From: an uncultured Bacteroidota bacterium
GTDB lineage: Bacteria > Bacteroidota > Bacteroidia > Flavobacteriales > Flavobacteriaceae
NCBI GenBank assembly: GCA_902582405.1
Contig: CACHSA010000007.1
Location: 1 to 64,000 of the forward strand
Reading direction: 5' to 3'
Length of the DNA stretch: 64,000 bases
Shown here: positions 60,944 to 64,000 of the stretch, in pieces
How positions within the stretch are numbered: the stretch's first letter is position 1
Layout: every line of letters begins with the position of its first letter
Program-made: the position numbers and the translations under genes
The notes under the pieces: model-generated
Told to the model about the DNA's origin: nothing
Seen by the model: only the letters and a program-made list of their open reading frames with translations
Databases searched by the model: none

Positions 60944-62521
60944 ATGTTTACTTCATTAACCTTTATTGGATTTATTTCTTTTGTAGCTATCTATACATAT
61001 CTCAGGTTAAGAAAAGAAAAATTAGATTCATCGGAAGGGTACTTCTTAGGTGGAAGAAGCTTAACTGGCATTGTGATAGCTGGATCAATGCTCCTTACAA
61101 ATATTTCTACTGAACATTTGATTGGTATGAATGGGTCTTCTTACAAAAACGGACTTATAATTATTGCATGGGAGGTAACCTCAGCAATTGCTCTTGTTGC
61201 TGCTGCTATTTATTTCGTACCAAGATATTTAAAAATGGGGCTAACAACTATCCCTGAGTTTTTAGAAAGGCGTTTTGATAAAACAACTCGCCTGATAGTT
61301 GCATTTTTTCTAATTGTCTCTTTTGTAATTACCCTTTTGCCAATTGTTTTATATACAGGTGCAATCAACTTAGAAAGTATTTTTAATGTTTCTGAGATAT
61401 TGGGTGTATCTCAAAACGAAGGTTTGTGGATAACTGTTGTAATTATAGGTATTATTGGCTCCATTTATGCAATTTTTGGCGGTCTAAAAGCAGTTGCTAT
61501 TTCTGACACAATTAATGGATATGGATTGTTAGTCGGTGGATTAGCTATCCCAATACTAGCACTAATAGCGATTGGTGAAAACAGTTTTTTTAACGGATTG
61601 AATAGGGTATATGAAAATAATCCAGAAAAATTTAATGTCATTGGTTCAAAAAAATCAGTTTTACCTTTTGAAGTACTTTTTACAGGTCTAATTATTAATC
61701 AATTATATTTTTGGGCCATGAATCAAACCATTATTCAAAGGGCACTTGGCGCTAAAAACTTAATTGAAGCTCAAAAGGGACTACTTTATACTGGTGGATT
61801 AAAAATATTAGTACCACTTATAATTGCATTCCCAGGGATAATTGGATTTTATTATTTTGGAGATTCATTTTATGAAAACCAGGATATGATATATCCTGAA
61901 TTGATTAAAAAAGTGCTTCCTCCTACCCTTGTTGGAATTTTTGCTGCGATCATAATGGGTGCGGTGCTTAGTACATTTAACAGTGTTCTAAACAGTGCTG
62001 CGACAATATTTAGTATGGATATATATAAGGGCTTTTTTTATAAAAATGCTAGTGAAAGACAACTTGTTAAAGTAGGTAAATATTTATCAGCACTACTAGC
62101 AATTTTTGCAATATTTGTTGCTCCTATGGTCGCAAACGCTCCAGAGGGACTTTACCAACTGTTACAACAATTAAATGGAATCTATTTTATACCCGTTGCA
62201 TCAATTTTAATTGCAGGTTTTTTTATAAAGCAAATATCAGCACTTGGAGCAAAAGTTTCATTAATTGTTGGTTTAAGCTTTTATATATTGATGACGTTTA
62301 TTTTAAAAACAGACATTCATTTTGTTCACATATGGGGTATTGAATTTTTATTAAATATTGGAACAATGCTTCTGATCTCAAGATTCTATCCATACAATGG
62401 ATCATTCAGTTTTAATACCCTTAGAATTGATGACATGAAGCAATGGAAATATACCAAAGTAATGTCATACTCCTTATGTATTATAACAGTGTTAATCTAT
62501 ATTATACTTGGAAATTCTTAA
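60944..62521 (+). CDS. Sodium:solute symporter (SSS) family, probable inositol transporter
   Basis: 525 residues with about 13 TM segments. SEGYFLGGRSLTGIVIAGSMLLTNISTEHLIGMNGSSYKNG, TTIPEFLERRFDKTTRLIVAFFLI, GLKAVAISDTINGYGLLVGG and AIIMGAVLSTFNSVLNSAATIFSMDIY are SSS hallmarks (including the sodium-site Ser region in LSTFNSVLNSA). The family includes SGLT-type glucose and SMIT-type inositol symporters. As the last gene of the iol operon it very likely imports inositol with sodium. Confidence 0.9.
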   Translation: MFTSLTFIGFISFVAIYTYLRLRKEKLDSSEGYFLGGRSLTGIVIAGSMLLTNISTEHLIGMNGSSYKNGLIIIAWEVTSAIALVAAAIYFVPRYLKMGLTTIPEFLERRFDKTTRLIVAFFLIVSFVITLLPIVLYTGAINLESIFNVSEILGVSQNEGLWITVVIIGIIGSIYAIFGGLKAVAISDTINGYGLLVGGLAIPILALIAIGENSFFNGLNRVYENNPEKFNVIGSKKSVLPFEVLFTGLIINQLYFWAMNQTIIQRALGAKNLIEAQKGLLYTGGLKILVPLIIAFPGIIGFYYFGDSFYENQDMIYPELIKKVLPPTLVGIFAAIIMGAVLSTFNSVLNSAATIFSMDIYKGFFYKNASERQLVKVGKYLSALLAIFAIFVAPMVANAPEGLYQLLQQLNGIYFIPVASILIAGFFIKQISALGAKVSLIVGLSFYILMTFILKTDIHFVHIWGIEFLLNIGTMLLISRFYPYNGSFSFNTLRIDDMKQWKYTKVMSYSLCIITVLIYIILGNS

Positions 62522-62523
62522 GT

Positions 62524-64000
62524 CTAGTAGTCAGTTTGAAAGGACGAAGCAGGTAGTCCCTCTTTGTTGAACAGGGATGCTTCAACCCAATTTTTCCAAG
62601 CATACCTGACGTGTATAGGGCTTTGTACTTGTTTAGAATGGACACTTACTTTATTACCTACAATTTTTGCTGTAGCTTCATAAAATTTTTTATTCGCACC
62701 CGCTATTTCAAAATTTTTAAGTTGTCCTTTAGACGTCAAGCCTGAACCAACACTCTTAAAAGATATTTCAATATAATCATCTACTATTCTATGATCTTCG
62801 TATAATGGGCCAGAAGAAACAACATTATAATTGTAATCATTGTCTAATGCAAGTAGTGCTAATCTTTTACCCACATCCTTCTTGTTACCTGGGTGACCAT
62901 TGTCCTTTTCACCAATATCAAGTAAAACAGCCATCCCAGTTTTTTTTACTTTTTTAAGTGTTTTCCTTTGGGCATCTCTTATAATTTGAGAGTATTGATC
63001 ATCTGGATATTCAAGTGGTGTGATTTGTGCATAATAAAATGGAAATTGATATCCCCAATAACCTCTCCAATCATTAATCATTGAAGTAAGCAAATCTTGA
63101 TAGTGGTTAGGTTCCCTAACGTTTGCCTCACCTTGGTACCAAATGACACCCTTTATTGTGAAGGGGATAAGAGGATAAATCATATTTTCAAACATAGTTG
63201 AATATCCATTTGTAGAATTAATTTCATAACCATTTAAAAAATTATCATTGATTTTTGTATAACTAGAATTTAGTTCTTCATGGCTAAGACCATGAATTAC
63301 AGCGTAGGTAGCATTGGTAATAAATGCTTGGTTTGTAATCTTTAATTTTTCATATGAAATTTCTTTAGTTCCGCTTGCAGTTTTGAGGATAATTGGGCTA
63401 TTTAAACCCCCATCGCCTGTAAGATCTGTAATTCTTATTGCAAGGAGATTTTTACCTTTTTTTAGAGTTTGATTTGGTATTTTGTAATTTCTCTCATCAA
63501 TGAAAGAATAGCTATTTCCAATTAAATTTCCATTCACATAAGTTTGATCAACTTGACTAATACCCTTTTTAATTACAAGAGAATAATCATCATCCATATT
63601 TTCAATATTAAAATATGTCCTTATCCAAAATACTCCCTTAGTTAAAAGTGGTTCATCAGAATTAAATGCATTTTTAAAGCTACCTTCCCTAAACTTCTTG
63701 TTAGGGCCAGCTTTAGACCAAATGGCCCAATTGGAATCATCAAAATCAACTTTATTAAAGTCTTTGTCGTTTAGATTTAAATCTTCCCACTTATCTTTAA
63801 AAAGGTTCCAAACATCCTGCTGACCACTCCAAATATGGAAGGGTTTTGGTAATTTTACAACTTTAAATCCAAATCTGTCCTCATTAATTTTTGTAATCGA
63901 ATCGTTGAACTTTAATCTTTCAGCAATTACATCTTTTACCTTGTCAGCTATCGGCAGTTTTTCTTTTATAAATTTTAATTGTTTTAATGTCTTGTTACTC
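62524..64000 (-). CDS. Sialate O-acetylesterase (SASA family), 5' end outside window
   Basis: The frame is open from 64000 down to a TAG at 62524, giving 492 visible residues; the start lies beyond the right edge, so an ATG at 63597 is internal. TIKGVIWYQGEANVREPNHYQDLLTSMINDWRGYWGYQFPFYYAQITPLEYP is the SASA core, and LLDIGEKDNGHPGNKKDVGKRLALLAL carries the catalytic Asp/His end of the domain. Between the edge and the core lies a beta-sandwich insertion (about residues 95-220 of the visible part, KGKNLLAIRITDLTGDGGLNSP), usual for this family. It removes O-acetyl groups from sialic acids or other glycans. Convergent with the transporter. Confidence 0.88.
   Translation of the reverse strand, partial: SNKTLKQLKFIKEKLPIADKVKDVIAERLKFNDSITKINEDRFGFKVVKLPKPFHIWSGQQDVWNLFKDKWEDLNLNDKDFNKVDFDDSNWAIWSKAGPNKKFREGSFKNAFNSDEPLLTKGVFWIRTYFNIENMDDDYSLVIKKGISQVDQTYVNGNLIGNSYSFIDERNYKIPNQTLKKGKNLLAIRITDLTGDGGLNSPIILKTASGTKEISYEKLKITNQAFITNATYAVIHGLSHEELNSSYTKINDNFLNGYEINSTNGYSTMFENMIYPLIPFTIKGVIWYQGEANVREPNHYQDLLTSMINDWRGYWGYQFPFYYAQITPLEYPDDQYSQIIRDAQRKTLKKVKKTGMAVLLDIGEKDNGHPGNKKDVGKRLALLALDNDYNYNVVSSGPLYEDHRIVDDYIEISFKSVGSGLTSKGQLKNFEIAGANKKFYEATAKIVGNKVSVHSKQVQSPIHVRYAWKNWVEASLFNKEGLPASSFQTDY

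Noticed and set aside
63595-63597. ATG at 63597 as the start of the sialate O-acetylesterase gene
   Set aside because: The frame stays open with domain-like sequence to the right edge, so the true start lies beyond the window.

Overview
The window comes from a low-GC (roughly 30-33%) marine-type member of the Bacteroidota, most likely a flavobacterium. The support is a SusC/SusD pair, a type IX secretion (T9SS) PorP/SprF protein with a CHU_C-type sorted surface protein, many Bacteroidota-type lipoproteins, weak or absent Shine-Dalgarno sites, and frequent TTG starts. No rRNA, CRISPR array or intact insertion sequence was seen. One tRNA, tRNA-Arg(CCT), is present.

Region 1 (1-10.7 kb) holds a truncated CapA-like gene, a saccharopine-dehydrogenase-like reductase, a pirin, an alpha/beta hydrolase, a thioesterase, an SRPBCC protein, a DUF423 protein and many short lineage-specific exported or membrane proteins. 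Several are too short for ordinary ORF calling. Among them is an oppositely oriented pair of paralogous two-helix microproteins (4214-4375 and 5721-5885), each start-stop coupled to a different small membrane protein.

Region 2 (10.7-21.8 kb) is more housekeeping-like: DoxX-like, DUF5916 outer-membrane protein, TspO, Ste24-type M48 protease, a rhodanese-like lipoprotein, a two-unit leucine-rich-repeat T9SS substrate followed by PorP/SprF, nadC, nadA, a GroES-like co-chaperone and an exported unknown.

Region 3 (21.9-24.0 kb) looks like a decayed or domesticated integration locus: tRNA-Arg(CCT), a 12-bp inverted repeat, a perfect 13-bp hairpin, an intact tyrosine-recombinase-family gene in which every catalytic R/H/R/Y position is replaced, and a 57-residue very basic protein.

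Region 4 (24.1-48.4 kb) is a large polysaccharide-utilisation-type locus. It has an aldose epimerase, three GH20 proteins (two from a divergent paralogous type), an NrtR-like Nudix regulator, a clan GH-A hydrolase, a GH2, a GH109-like NAD-dependent glycosidase, an MGH1-like (alpha/alpha)6 hydrolase, a vanadium-haloperoxidase-like protein, two tandem FG-GAP/ASPIC-UnbV proteins, SusD and SusC. A strong intrinsic terminator closes the susCD transcript.

Region 5 (48.7-62.5 kb) is a compact operon divergent from susC: a beta-lactamase-fold serine hydrolase, then a complete inositol catabolic set (iolB, iolC, iolA, iolG, iolJ, iolE, iolB, iolG, iolC, iolD) with second copies of iolB, iolC and iolG, ending in a sodium/solute symporter. 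A convergent sialate O-acetylesterase runs off the right edge. Taken together, regions 4 and 5 suggest that an N-acetylhexosamine-containing glycan, possibly one carrying inositol, is trimmed in the envelope and that inositol is imported and oxidised through the iol pathway. That link is an inference from gene order.
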